Positions 33,670-46,401 of a stretch of 64,000 bases of DNA are shown piece after piece. Numbering within the stretch: position 1 is the stretch's first letter; each line of letters begins with the position of its first letter. The notes beneath the pieces were generated by a model. The model saw only the letters and a list, made by a program, of their open reading frames with translations, ran no database searches and was not told where the DNA came from. The stretch comes from Lumbricus rubellus (Eukaryota > Annelida > Clitellata > Crassiclitellata > Lumbricidae), in NCBI GenBank assembly GCA_945859605.1, contig OX243814.1:39125877-39189876 (forward strand), written 5' to 3'. The position numbers and the translations under genes are program-made.

Positions 33670-34878
33670 GGTTATTCACTGACAGAACTGGTTCAATATT
33701 CATGTAAGTTACATCTGCTGTAATGTTTGTTATCACTGGCAGCTCGTCGAATAATTATAGCATTCATTATTTTATGCTTTTCCTTTTTATACTGTTAGGC
33801 TTTTCGCATAGGTTGCTGAAACAAAAGCAACATAGATTTGTTAAATGTGGAGCTCGAGTTTCCTTATGAAACCCTAAAACACCAGTTGAATGCTAAAACG
33901 ACTGGTATCCTCGCTAATAAATCGCACAATTGAGACTGTCAGGTGCAGACCTATAATTATAGCAACGATATGACATTGCCAGACAGTGTTAAAGGAGATT
34001 TGCCTGTAGGCCTAGGTCAAAGTATGGTTCAGACCACTATTAGACTAGGTCGTGCACATAATTTTGACAGGATCCTGGTCATAAGAAATTGAGACGCTTG
34101 TTATGTGACTAATGCATGGCATACAAATAATATTATAACGACGAGTAATGACTGACTGAGCACGTGGACACTATTTGTGGTTTTCATCCACAGTTAGTTA
34201 CATTTTATTTGAAGGTCCAATTGCCTGGGTAATTCCAGATAATTTCTGCATAGAAGCTTAACAATGTCAGTTCTTCTGCAACCATTTACATGTAACCAGA
34301 CCTGTTTAGACATAGACATAGACATAGACATAAGCTTAGACATGCCAGTATTCCCAATGATAGACCTGCAAGGCCCTACATCCTTAGCCTAAATAGATGC
34401 AGATTGTAGGCACAATCGGCAGTCATTGGGCCTAAGCCTGCATCCTCATAATGATTCATCAAGCTAACATTGTGGGAGCAACAGGCGCATCAAAAGGGAC
34501 AAATCACACTTAGCGGGGACATTATTAGGGCTACAACTGTTTTTGTGTGTTTGAGTTTCTCACGAAGAGTTATCAACATTGCTAAGAACGTAGGTCACGT
34601 AGGCCTATTGTGCGCCTCTGTGTAAGAGATCTTGAGAATCGATGTTCGCTTCTAGAAGGTGGAAGACTTCAACCTTCAGGATTTAAATCTTGGGCTATCA
34701 CGGTCCGCGCGAGATTAGATCCATCTGCTACCCTATTAAAAGAGCGTGGCATCCATTCAAGCAGGCAGCGGTTGTGAAGGATATCATCATTTAAATTCAT
34801 TGAAGTCAATAGGGTCGAGGCCATGGCTCGCTATAGAAAATCAAATAGTCCAACGACCTACATATACATTTACCATAA

Positions 34879-35085
34879 GGTGATGATGATGATGGTGCTC
34901 TGCCCGTAGGCAGGTTCATTGGCTTTACGCCCCTGGGGATGAGATGAGTGAGGTGGTTTCCCGTTGCCTTCACAACAGACAATCATGATGGGTAAGCAAC
35001 TTGCCCAAGGTCGCTCCGCAGCAGCTTGCACGGTTGCACCCCTGCGTCCCACACGTGCTAGCCCGAGATAATCTAAATATCTGAA
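34879..35085 (-). mobile_element. tRNA-derived SINE, truncated copy
   Basis: Shares the body of 845-1112 almost base for base but lacks the tRNA-like head. Confidence 0.75.
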
Positions 35086-35615
35086 TCGTTGGTTGTGAAT
35101 TATAAGGCTCTATGTCCATTTTTTGAAAATATTTAGTTAAATTTGTACCATGACGTAGATCTTGTTCAGGGCTATCATGTCATGTGAGAATCTAAGCTGG
35201 ATCTTCAATAGAAGGCTAACAGAGATATTTACAAAATTAAAAGGCTCTATGTCCCATGCATTGCATTAGACGTCGATGGTCCCATGTTTTCATCTTTTTG
35301 AGAATTATAAGGCGCTATGTCCAACAGCAAATAAGATCGCTGCACGCAAGTCACGTGATCTGAATCTATTAATAATGGACCACAAGATTGGGCCCACGCC
35401 AAATAATATTGAGGGCAAATAAAAAATCTGGAACTTACATTAGCAAATGTTTAATATAAAAATGTACAATATCCCTAATGTAGCCTACTTTAAAGGATTT
35501 TACATAGCGTAACGAATATTCAACTAAGAAATCAGTTGTAAGTTCGGTGGGCCTATTATGCTTAAACGGAATGTATTTCTTCATATAAAATATGAGACTG
35601 AAAATTACTTTAGAC

Positions 35616-35990
35616 CAGTGGTTCTTAACCTTTTAAAGGGAGCCGAACCCCAAGAGAAATCCATGACCACTCGCCGAACCCTTAAAATTTCAACAATGAT
35701 TTTTTAACTAATGGGAACAAAAGGGAAAAAATTGTACCAAAATGTGTACAAAATTAATACATTCAGTACATGAACTACTAACAGTTAACTAACTGCACCA
35801 ACCCTCCCAATTGCATCTTAATGTGTCTTTTGTTATTAAATAAAAGTCATAAAATAGCAAATAATTTTTCACTCACACTCACTGAACCTGAATAGTGAAT
35901 ATGTATATATTTCAGAGGAACTCTGCCGAACCCCTGGCACTGGCTTACCGAACCCCAGGGGTTCGGCCGAACACCGGTTAAGAAACACTG
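35616..35990. mobile_element. hAT MITE (CAGTGGTTCTTAACC type)
   Basis: 375 bp, ends CAGTGGTTCTTAACC and inverted CAGTGTTTCTTAACC, perfect 8-bp duplication CTTTAGAC at 35608-35615 and 35991-35998. Confidence 0.9.
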
Positions 35991-36129
35991 CTTTAGACAG
36001 TCACAAACACTCTTGTCGATGTATAAATAATGTTATGCGAATTAAAGAAGAGCTCATACGGAGCCTGTACAAAGGATGGTTGACGGAAATACATTACATA
36101 CAACGGTAGTGCTCAAATTGGCTTCTTTC

Positions 36130-37210
36130 GACGCTGCATGTTATTTTCATAACACTCCGAGATTCCCGGATGCATAGGCTTATTATAATAATCGCTCATT
36201 TGCACGGAAAACTGTGTTTATTTTTAGCCTTCATTCTGCCTTCTGATTGGACAATTGCCAATAACAATGAGAATGAGGCTTTCCCAGAAATACATAGTAA
36301 ATGTTTATCGTAGCGCTCACGCATCGTTCTAAAATTTCACGTTGCGGTAGCGCCGGTTGCTGTTTCCCTCAGTTAGAACCAGCGTTGCCACTCCTTGGGT
36401 TTTTTCACAAGATCTTGGTTTTTTTATCCAAACTTGGGAAATGGGGTTTTTTGCTAAGAACTTGGGTTTTTTCTTGGTTTTTTTCGGCGCAAAAAATTTT
36501 TAGGTTTTTTCCTCCGAACTTGGGAAATGAGGTTTTTCGTAAAAAAACTTGGGTTTTTCGGAAAAATCTTGGGTTTTTTGCTTGCGGACGGGAAATTTTC
36601 GACATTTCCTGAAGATTTGGGCAAAATGACTAAAAAAGTCATCAGATTTTTTGGACGGTAAAATGGAAATTTTTTTGGCCGGACGACTAAGTTGAAAATT
36701 TCGGAAGATTTGGGCAACTTGGGTTTTCTTGGGTTTTTTCGGCCGGCCGACTTGTGTTTTTATATTTTACAGAGTGGCAATGCTGGTTAGAACTAATCGT
36801 GTAGCATAGCATGGCAGATCTTGTTTTTGCTGCAACTAAGAAACATTTGACAAGACGAAGAAATTGCAATCTAAGATTCGTGGAGGAGAAGTGTCCTAAT
36901 ATCCGAATCGTTTCTCAACATCGCAATTCTAAAACGAGGTTTCCAATAAACCATATAACCTTTTGAATAACCATGGGATCCCCGCAGTAGGCCTATCTCT
37001 ATTTCCAGGAATGCTAAAGGTCTCATCTACTGCTAGCGTTTTAGAAAATTCTGTAAATGTTTTTTTACTGAAAAATAAGCATTAGGCAGACTGAAAATTT
37101 ATTCATTGTGGGACTTCAATTACTCGATGTCCAGAAATGACGCCGATTCATTCTCAGACAACGGCAATCCGTATGTAACATCTGAACGATCTGCTTCTCG
37201 ATTGATTAAC
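36130..37210 (+). repeat. segmental duplicate, copy 1 (upstream of VR-B)
   Basis: Matches 62640-64000 in order and orientation: the block around 36230-36310 (TTCATTCTGCCTTCTGATTGG then CAATAACAA.GAGAATGAGG), the CATAGCA...TTTTGCTGCAACT block near 36810-36840, the GAATAACCATG block near 36970, and the GACTGAAAATT.ATTCATTGTG block near 37090. The first block holds an inverted CCAAT box (ATTGG). Copy 1 alone contains the hAT element 36380-36785. Confidence 0.75.
36380..36785. mobile_element. hAT MITE (CAGCGTTGCCACTC type)
   Basis: 406 bp, ends CAGC(G/A)TTGCCACTC inverted, perfect 8-bp duplication GTTAGAAC at 36372-36379 and 36786-36793. T-rich interior with repeated TTGGGTTTTTT. Absent from the paralogous block at 62.8 kb. 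Confidence 0.9.
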
Positions 37211-37566
37211 ATATTAGGCTATAATTCTGTGATGTAATAATTATGAATCATTACAAATTGTAGCCAGCATTCTTAGCATGTCGTTATGTCTCCGGTTTAT
37301 TCGACAGTGAACAATTAATTATGGCATAAGCTTAGCCTACTCTTCTTCGGCAGCACAGCTATAATAGGCTACTTACATCTGTCTGGAAAAATCTCCCGTT
37401 GCAGATACACCTGCTACCTAGGGTTGACTCGTCTGTGTTCTACAAGCTCCTTTTAAAACTTTTTTGTTTCACCGTAGTTGGACTGGGAGCGCTTCTGAGT
37501 GGATTTCTTGAAGGGGCGCTATATAAATTCTTGATAAAGTGTTATGCTTTCTTTAATTTGGTTTAG

Positions 37567-37923
37567 TGATATGGTGCGTCACATCAAAAGTCGTATATGC
37601 GACATTACTGAAAGGCCATCACGACCGTCAACTCTTCAAACAAGAAGGCGAAAAAGTGGAACTACCATGTGTAACAACTCTGAACAACCACGTCAGTTGG
37701 CAATTCAGAATGACACATTCAAGCCATAAAGAGGAGATCTTTTCTGGTGGAGAAATTTCTCCAAAGTATGTTTCTGAATTTGAAGTAAGGCATAATAAGA
37801 AGGCAGCGGGACCAACTGTCCTAGTCATACCGTACGCAAGAACATGGCACTCCGGGGTATATATTTGCTATGATGACGACGCATTAAGCAACGACCACAT
37901 AACGATTATCCTGAATGTGTCAA
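37567..37923 (+). CDS. VR-B V-like immunoglobulin domain exon
   Basis: Exon between a good acceptor (TTTAATTTGGTTTAG) and donor GTAAGT, phase 1-1. The first residues (IWCVTSKVVYATLLKG) occupy the place of the signal core in VR-A but are less hydrophobic. Then KQEGEKVELPCVT (B-strand Cys), HVSWQFRMTHSSHKEE (core Trp), FSGGEIS, and TWHSGVYICYDDD (F-strand Cys), ending ILNVS. The distance from acceptor to first Cys matches VR-A within one residue. The gene start, membrane and tail exons were not found nearby; a candidate membrane exon lies far downstream at 50741. It may be an intact gene with long introns or a partial copy. Confidence 0.8.
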
Positions 37924-37959
37924 GTAAGTACATGTAGCTGGTACTTAATTCGTTTTCAT

Positions 37960-38160
37960 GACGGAATAATCTATTGATTTAGTGATTGATTGACTCAATC
38001 ATTGATCAAGTGATTGAGTGACTTAATCATCAATAGATTCATTGATTGATCGATTGCTTGATCTATTTAATCCATTGATGGATTGATTGATTGGTCCATT
38101 GATTGTTTTAGTGAATGATTGAATGATTGGCTGGATGTACTGACTGACTAGAATTTACTG
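37960..38160. repeat. (TTGA/GATT)n degenerate simple repeat
   Basis: GATTGATTGACTCAATC-type tract directly after the VR-B V exon. Confidence 0.85.
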
Positions 38161-38799
38161 TTTGTCCAATCTATTAGTCAATTGATTACAATATTATCGA
38201 TTGGTTACCCACTTCTGGGTCTGACATACCCCAATACATATTTTTATTTGCAAGTCGCACTGTTCCAAAAAACCGTATAAAAGGGGTGGGGTACTCGTTT
38301 TAGTACGTCTATTTCCCGCAAAAAAGCGGCCAGTTGCCCCTAAACCCCTTCGCGGCGACGCCGCCGTTCATTTTAGGGTGAAACACTCGTTTTTGAGACA
38401 TTTGCTCACAGAATAGATTTGTATGGCAGCATCGAAAAAAATAGATCTCAGTTCTCGGCTTTATAATAGCTACCTTTAGTCCTAAAAGTAACCAAATAAA
38501 TATAACGAGTGACTAAGGATTTAGTTTTATTATTTAAAAATGTCCACATGTGAAAGTATAAGTGGAATTTAGTTATTAGAAACTAGTAACATTGCACAGA
38601 GCCGCATTGCACAGTGTGGACTGCGCATTAATACCCCGATTGTGGAAAAACCCCGAACAAACGGTTGTCACCACGCAAGGGCCTAATAAAAGTTGTAGAT
38701 TTCCCACACAGAGGACTAAAAATGCAAAATCTAGCCTAAGCTAATCGAGCATATGATAAGCATGAACCTTTTAATTTTTTGGACCATCAATCAGCAACT

Positions 38800-38965
38800 C
38801 TAAATTGAGCAAAACTTAGCGATTAGTATGGTTCTCTACAAGCAGCTTCAATAGCGGCATTAATATCAGCTTACACATATCTGTACTTTAGCTCATTGTT
38901 CGAGATGCCGCCCTTTGAGTGGGAAGTCGTGGGTTCGAAACCCATGCGACTAATCAAATTTTTTC
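38800..38965 (+). repeat. tRNA-like repeat, copy 1
   Basis: TTAGCTCATTGTTCGAG (box A) and GGGTTCGAAACCC (box B) in about 75 bp, preceded by a shared segment AGCAGCTTCAATAGCGGC. The flanks do not form an acceptor stem, so it is a SINE-like copy and not a tRNA gene. Confidence 0.65.
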
Positions 38966-39090
38966 TTAATTTTTTCCAGATATCCTTTTAACTTACTTAT
39001 GTCACTGAATTTTGTGTACTAGGCCAACTAAGAGTTAGATAGGCCTATTTGTAAAATATAGACCCTACAATTATGGTAAAACTGTCGCGC

Positions 39091-40407
39091 CAGGGCCGTT
39101 TTAAGAAATTTTGGGGCCCTAGGCACAAACACTAATTCTAAACGCAACTAGGCTGAGTCTCATCTAGTTCCCACCCTCTGGGGGTAAATCAAGGTTTCTG
39201 GGGGACTGAGAATGAGTATTTGCCGGTCGATCTCTGAGATGCGTAGCGCCGAGTGGGAAGGGGCAAGGGGAGGGAATGTGCCCTCCCCACCAGAAAATTT
39301 TGAATTTTTACATTGCATTGGCAGCATTTTAAGCTGCCATCTTAACAAAATTTCTCAACTATTGCAGTGCTGACCTGAATAATCAAAGACTTCAATAAAC
39401 GTTCTTATACAATTATAATAATTTCTTTATCAGTTTCCACAATGTAATGCATGGTAGCATTATAAGCTGCGATTCTAACAAAATTATTATATTATTTCAG
39501 TACTGACAAAAAGAGTGGGTGAAAACTTCAATTCGTATTTTACAATAATAATTTCTTTGCGTATCAAGTTCTGCAAATCAGTTCTGCTGCTTCTGGACCA
39601 TTGCAGTATAATGTATAACTGCAGACAGCTGTAGACCTATAGTCTATGCCCGACTTTCTTGCACTGGAATTAGCTTATTCCCGTTGCTCAAAAAGATCCT
39701 ACATTGCTGACTAGGACACAGTTATCAGAATAGTTACAAAATAATATTACACAGACCAAGGAAGAACTACCAAAATCGGAAACCTTGTAGTAGACTAATG
39801 ATGAAATACCCAGGTATCACTGAGTGTTAGTTGTACCGGGTACAAAAATAGTCTTTGTACAAATATTAACAGTAAATTAGGCTATACTCGTTGTAATAGT
39901 AGGCCTATCATATTATATTAGTGGATTTTATCATTATAATTACATATAATCTAATATCACGGTAGGCCTACTAGAGCTCAGGTAGGCTATATAGCACTAA
40001 TGTAAACGGAAACTAAAAACTATTAGGCTCTTAATTTTGATCAAATGTCTGGGTAGTCACTTTTAGGTGGAGCTCCCCATGAAGATACCTAGATTAAACA
40101 CTGAACGTAATACGATTTCCGCCGCAATCTCTCAGTCTCAGATATAGAGTATTGCATTCATGCCTTCTATGTGCATGCATACCATTTTGTTACATATGTT
40201 AATGATATAGAACACTGCTTACACAGCAATATTTGTATTAAAAGTGTAAAATAAATGTTAGTTTAACATACATAAAAGTTCGTATAACACGCTGCTCATT
40301 TGTTACGTGATGTAGGCTAGTCTATTATTTTGGGTCGCCGCGGGGCCCTCCTGTTGCGCGGGGCCCTAGGCCCGTGCCTCGCGTGCCTAGGCGTTAAAAC
40401 GGCTCTG
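39091..40407. mobile_element. hAT-type element (CAGGGCCGTTTTAA type)
   Basis: 1317 bp, ends CAGGGCCGTTTTAAG and inverted CAGAGCCGTTTTAAC, perfect 8-bp duplication TGTCGCGC at 39083-39090 and 40408-40415. No transposase motif recognised inside. Confidence 0.85.
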
Positions 40408-40559
40408 TGTCGCGCAAGTCTGGAGACACAATTAAAACACTAGTCTTCTTTGGAATGACTCCAGCGTTCAGTGAGGGTATTAGGCTACTATGATTTTTAA
40501 TACGCATTTACCGTGCGTGCCATTTAGCTAATAATTTTTATGATAACGGAGAGGTGGGT

Positions 40560-40735
40560 AAATTGACATTGAACAAAACTTTGCGATTATTATGCTTCTC
40601 TTCAAGCAGCTTCAATAGCGGCTTTAGTTTTAGCTTACACACACGTGCACCTTAGCTCATTGGTCGAGATGCCGCCCTTTGAGTGGAAGTTGTGGGTTCG
40701 AAACCCATGCGAACAATGATTTTTTTAATTGTTTT
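40560..40735 (+). repeat. tRNA-like repeat, copy 2
   Basis: Second copy of the unit at 38800-38965 (TTAGCTCATTGGTCGAG, GGGTTCGAAACCC). The two copies bracket the hAT element 39091-40407. Confidence 0.65.
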
Positions 40736-40739
40736 CATA

Positions 40740-43040
40740 TATACTTTTAACTTATGCCACTCAATTTTGTGAACTTGTAACTGAAATTAATTTTAACTGC
40801 TAACACATTAATTTGAATGCAGATAGCTTTCATTCACAGCATCTGACACGTTAATGAGCCGTACATAGCATAGGACGAACGCATAGGCCTACATAAGCAA
40901 ACAAGATTGTGACAGGAACAATTTAATGTAATCGCCGATATGCATGACTAAAATGTGACTTAAGAAAGGATCCACACATTAAGGTTCATCTCACCGGATT
41001 TTGACCTGTCTTCTCTAGCAGCTGGCCTAGTGCACCGGTCTTTTGCTAGAAACTGAAAACTGTCCTTTTGCCAATCTGACGCTTTGAATCTTGACCGGGA
41101 ACTGGTTTTCTCTTTGCAGATTCTGTTCAGACTAATTATTGCCCGTGATCAAGATGGGTCTTTACCTTGCCTCAGTAAAACCTTTGACCTGTCTCCAATA
41201 TATCTTGTGATAAGCGTTTCCCTTGTGAACAATGCTGCATGCGATTCCTGTCGCAACTCGGAGTTATTGGGGCTTCAGCATAATTATAATAAGCCTAATT
41301 CTAATATTTAGGCCTAGTTTCTGCGTGCGCCTGATGCACGGTCATTTTTAAGTGCAGCAAGGTTAAAAACCTGGCATTGTAATTGGGTGCATGACTATTT
41401 AAGTTAATACGAAATCGCCATTTAACATGAAATGGTAGAAATGTTTTTTTTTATCATGGCCCTCTAATATGGTTTCTAGCCAGCTTACTTGCTTTTAAGC
41501 GATGAAGATGGTTGCAATTCCATTTAGGCCTAATTGAGAATTGACCCTATTGATTTTCTTTAAGAATATTTGCCACGCAAATTTTTTTAGGCCTATTTCG
41601 AAAAGTTAGGTTAATTTAAGTCTATCAAAAATACTTTGAAGGATAGAGTAATGCAATTAATTGGAGACAGAAAACCATCGTTGGCTAATAACCGCTAACT
41701 GAATTAATTGCATAATTTTTTATCTGGTTGCCTACTCCAGCTCTGACTATGTCAGGCGCTTAACTGTTCCTAATAGGAAAATTAGTCATTATTGCCAGAG
41801 GGTAGCTAAATATAAATGATTGGTACTGTAACAGTATCGGGTTGAATGACCAATAATTGTAACAATATGATTTTTCGGCCTTGTTACACTAAGTCTTGTC
41901 AGAGGCGGGGATATTGCGCTATACAATTTATATTGCATTGAACGGTTGTGCGGAAGCCTTGATCTTGCTGGGACGAAGATGCCGGAAGTACTTTCTTTCT
42001 TCAAGTGATGGCGGATGACATGGGCGGTTATCAATTTCGAGAAAATTCAGATAAATCAACTTAAACAAGTAGGTAATTTTATTCGTAAATTCACAGGACA
42101 TATTTCCATATTTGTGGTATGGCGAATTAATATGGGCACGGAAATTGTCTTTTATGTATGAACTTATGGTGGTTTACAAGCATGCGTGCGTTATGTAGCC
42201 TAAATGGAAGACTGCATGCTTCGGGGTCGGATTAATGGTATGTTCGACATCTTCGGCCGAACAGAGGCCCACACTTTAGGGGCTCCGCACATGCAATATG
42301 AATATATTTTCATCATTGTTAATTATAATTTTAAAAATATCTGAACAACAAATTGCCAAATTTTCGAATACTAGTGCTTTAACATAGGCTACCACTTTGC
42401 GCACGTGTGAAGCTCTTATTGCAGTTTACATAAACAAAGTCAGAAGACGGGGATGAAAAAGCTCACATAGGTAGGATGGAGCTTGAGCCAGGGTATAACT
42501 ACTGGTCGTAAGCGCGAAAATATATATTAGTTTCCAATCAGTGGCGGCGCTACAGCATGGAAAATCAATGCCCTGGTAAAAACCATTTGACCTAGTCGTT
42601 ATTTAGCCGCAAAACTGCCAGAAATTTTCCCTCCCAAGAATTTATTTGGGGCATATATGAGTTAATGCACAGTGTTTGCTTCTGCGAGTGCACTGTCTTT
42701 GCTCTGGTTAGAAGAAAATGTCTGACCATGAATCATTTTAAAATTCATAATCCGTAAAAGATGCATAGGCCTACTTTTAAACTAGACTGGAATGTTAAAA
42801 GGCCTGCTGATATTGTAAGAAACAAAAGTCACAATAATATACGTATTGTTTTTGAAATTTGAATACGAAACTTTTTTGTGTCATTTTGTTGTGCTTCTGT
42901 CAGATTGTGGCACCCACAGCTTTATTGAAGAGGGCCCCACGTTTGTTAAGCAGTCCCTGAGGCTATATTATTTTGTTTTAGAGCTTTTTTAATGATTTCC
43001 AGACATTCATTGAATTTTTGTGTTTTTCATGTGTTTTCAG
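40740..43040. other. gene-poor stretch
   Basis: No coding exon, membrane segment or complete mobile element recognised. CAGTGGCGGCGCTAC at 42539 resembles a hAT end but no partner end was found. Confidence 0.5.
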
Positions 43041-43181
43041 TGATAGTCTGGGTTGAATTTCCTGGAAACTATGAACATTTTCCACGGAGATTATTTTACG
43101 GTTCTACGGTATCGTCGACTTTGTCCTTGGTGGAAACGAACAAATCAGCCTGTGCTCTATCCTGTCAAATTCTTCCGCCAT
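43041..43181 (+). CDS. candidate orphan exon, Cys-containing, possibly PAN/apple-like start
   Basis: A 141-nt phase 1-1 exon between TTTTCAG and donor GTGAGT. Reads IVWVEFPGNYEHFPRRLFYG, then STVSSTLSLVETNKSACALS and CQILPP. The spacing around SACALSCQILPPC recalls the first cysteines of PAN/apple modules, but the matching second exon was not found, so the family is a guess. Phase agrees with the receptor genes around it. It could belong to VR-B, to another gene, or be chance. Confidence 0.35.
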
Positions 43182-43414
43182 GTGAGTTAGTGAGTCACTA
43201 GTTGCACATGATTACGGTATTTGAGTAGCAAATTGTCTGATCAGTTAAATTAAATTGTGGAAATAAAAATACCAGTTTTAGTCAAAGTATATGTAGAATT
43301 TGTTTAGTCAGGCACGTTGTCATTAATTCGTTAAGGTAGGTTTTGAACTGGTCATTGCTCGTACAAATTTCTTCAGCTTTGTCAGCCTTGGCATACGGGG
43401 CAGGTGTCCAATTC

Positions 43415-43765
43415 TCTCCCTCACCGTCTCATCTACCCACCAACAGTGTACGCATTTTATCAGACTTGGCAAGGGCTTCGGAAAGAATAGAAATCTGGAA
43501 CAAGTTATTTTTTGGCTATGTAAAGGTTATAGCCCTAATCTAATATTCGACAGTCCAGTGTGCTTACTACTGCATTTAAAGTATCTACTTTATTATTATT
43601 AATATTATTAATTTAATTAAATTAATTTCTTTAAATTGACAGTGTACTCGTTTCATCTAAGTTGACCAGAGGTTTTGCGGGAACTGAAATCTTGAACAAG
43701 TTCTTTGGCTACGTATGGATTTTAGCCCTGACCTATTAAGGTCTGATGTGCTAACCATTTAAATT
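43415..43765. repeat. diverged direct repeat, two copies of about 130 bp
   Basis: 43440-43555 and 43640-43755 share CAGTGTAC.C.TTT.ATC, GAAATCT.GAACAAGTT and TTTGGCTA.GTA. Origin unknown. Confidence 0.6.
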
Positions 43766-43769
43766 TAGA

Positions 43770-46400
43770 GCATAGTATTTTATTTTTTTAAATAAAAGTA
43801 TTATTGTTATTGTTTTTCCAAGAGATTTTAATGATTCCTGAGGAAAAATTATTTTACGACTTAAAAACGAATCTCATAGAAATCAGGCCTCGTCCCAGGT
43901 TTAGCAACCATTGTTATTGTTACAGAGCTAATATTATTATTTTTACCCGAGGTACCTAGGATCGCTAGGGATTTAAAAAAATTATGCTTGTAGCTGGTTT
44001 TGTGTGTATTATTATTATTATCATTATTACTATTATTGTTGCTATTGTTGTCTTTGTTGCTGTTGTTATTATTTGTGATTATTTGTAGTGGCAGAATCTT
44101 TTACTAAGATTTGTGGCTTCTGTGTACCGCTATTTGATTTGACTATAAAGAGTACACTGACCATATACTATTTAAGAGAAGACTGATCATTTACCCTTGT
44201 ATGCAGACTTTTGCAGAGGCTGAGAAATGATATTTGCTGACATTTATTACCCATAACCCCATAATTGCTGCACTGAGGAAGTGCTCTTCTATTTATAAAT
44301 ATTGTTATTTGTGGAGGTCACGATGTTGTGGTTTGTGTTGTGTTGGTGGTCGTGGTGCCGGTTGTATTGCTGTTAGTCTAATTATTAGATGCAACGTAGC
44401 TGGTGGTGGTGTTATTGTTGTTATTAATATTATATTACTAAGTACTGATATTGTTAGTTATTTTTTTATCACTTTTTACCAATTTCTGCTGGGCTTAAGG
44501 GAGGGCTGGCTTAATGGATTGCTGTTCTAGCCTTCCATTGCTTGTACTATTAGCACTGTTGTTGGTGGCTCTGGGGGTGGTGACAGAGTCAGTTTTCGTT
44601 TTCTGACTACTAAAGTATGTTTTTTTTTGTTTGGTTTCGTTACATATGAAAGAAACGATTAATCTTTAAAATTCTATTAAAACATTTAATTCAACTGATT
44701 TAGCTTGCAATCTAGTGTTTTGTATGTTCTGGGAATTAACTGAATGAAATCATTTTGTTTTTAGGACTCGATGCAGATTTTAAAAAATCTGGAATTTTAG
44801 AAGGGTGACAGTACCTGTCAAGCGGTCAAACATGCCACAGCAACTGTTGCATTATGGACATGCGTCGTAGGTATTTCATATTTATCGCTTATTATTGGTA
44901 TTGACATCAACATTTATTTTTATGCATTTATTCAGCGCCACTATCTTGTGGGGGCGGTGGAACATTATCTGTTATCTTGCTACAAAACCCTTTTAATTTC
45001 TGTTTGATTTGTTTTACTATGATGCACGTAACCACATTGGATCTAGACATTTACTTTAACTTTTCGCCATAGTTTTGTTTAAATCTGTATGTATATCCGA
45101 GCCTGTCACCAGTATTGTGTTTCTTCTTGATGTCTCAGCAGTGTTTGCTACTTGTCAGTTTTCTCCATCTTAATAATTCTTTATATATGCAGCACTTTGT
45201 AAACCTACTTAGAATGTTTTTCATTTAGTTTCGCTATTCATAGATGCATAATAGCAGTTTGTTGTTGCATTTGTCTAGCACAGCGAGCAACATGACATTT
45301 GTATACGTGTATAGTTCCTGTCACTGCAGTGCTTTACTAATCTATAATTGCACTTGCATGAACGTGCTGATAGAGATTGTATTGTATCTGGCCATTTATA
45401 AAGCACTTCTCTCAGCAAGAGCCTTTCAGACGCGCTCCCAGTGTGTGCAACCGTGAGAAAAAAGGCAGGTTTTGGGATGAGAAAAGGACGATGAGAGCTC
45501 AACAGATACAATGATGGAAAGAACTGATGGGGTGGGGAAAGATTCACTATTGATATTCATTATTGCCATGGCATTGCATAGGGTCTGTGATATGACTAAC
45601 TGAAAATTGTTGTGTTTGTAGAAGTCGAGATGTTGTACGAACTCTGGCAATTAAGAATGCTGTACAAGTTGATGGCCATAACTATGTGTGGTTACATCTT
45701 CGAAAGCATCGTTAGTATCTCATTTTTAACCAAACATTGTTGGTATAGCCTTCATTAATGTTATGCATTTATGAAGCGCCATTGTAGTATGAACAAGTAT
45801 GAATTGATGACACTGAGCGACTGGTAAGGTTCCAAGACCTGTGTAAAGTTTCTGCATGGCAAACATGTATTGTAATTTTGTGTCTCTAGTTCTACAGGGC
45901 AAGTGTTACAGGGATAGTTTCCTTAATTAATCATGTGCAACCTAAAAATATCTCCTTATGCTTTGGTTTCATTGAGCAACAGTATACAATTATCAAAAAA
46001 TTCATGCAGTACTTATAAACTATCCATGTTTTCTTCGCATAAATTATTTCATATATTGTTTTGCTATTAATCTTTTGCAACACAATTAGCTTCTAAAAGA
46101 GCAGTGCTGAAGTTTGCACTAGCCAAACAATGGTAAGTTTTAGGGGCCTCTATTGCAGATGATGTGTGGTACTTCATTTCTTACGGGTCCATAATCATGT
46201 GCTCTAATGCTCTTAAATAGCTGTTATTATTGTTGTAGGTGGTGGTGGCACAGACAACTCGTGCTGTCTTGCTACTAAAGCAGATTCCTTTTCCGCATGC
46301 TAGAGGAGCGTTGCATCTAGAAAAATGGTATTTAAGAAATTATTTAATGTATATTAACATTGATTTTATTGTAATATTTATCTATCTCTAGCTGTCTTAT
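43770..46400. other. intergenic or intronic, GTTGTT-rich
   Basis: TTGTTATTGTTG-type low complexity around 43990-44080 and 44330-44450, the LINE tail 45370-45545, and three short AG/GT-bounded segments (44817-44870, 45622-45710, 46091-46129) that could be exons of the transcript ending at 49735. Coding evidence is weak. Confidence 0.4.
45370..45545 (-). mobile_element. LINE/SINE tail fragment
   Basis: Minus strand carries the tail seen at 14255 and 16322 (TGGGAGCGCGTCTGAAAGGC to GTGCTTTATAAATGG). Confidence 0.6.
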
Positions 46401-46401
46401 C

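Noticed and set aside
38888..40735. Functional tRNA genes
   Set aside because: Box A and box B are present but the flanks do not pair into an acceptor stem, and both copies share extra upstream sequence as in a SINE.
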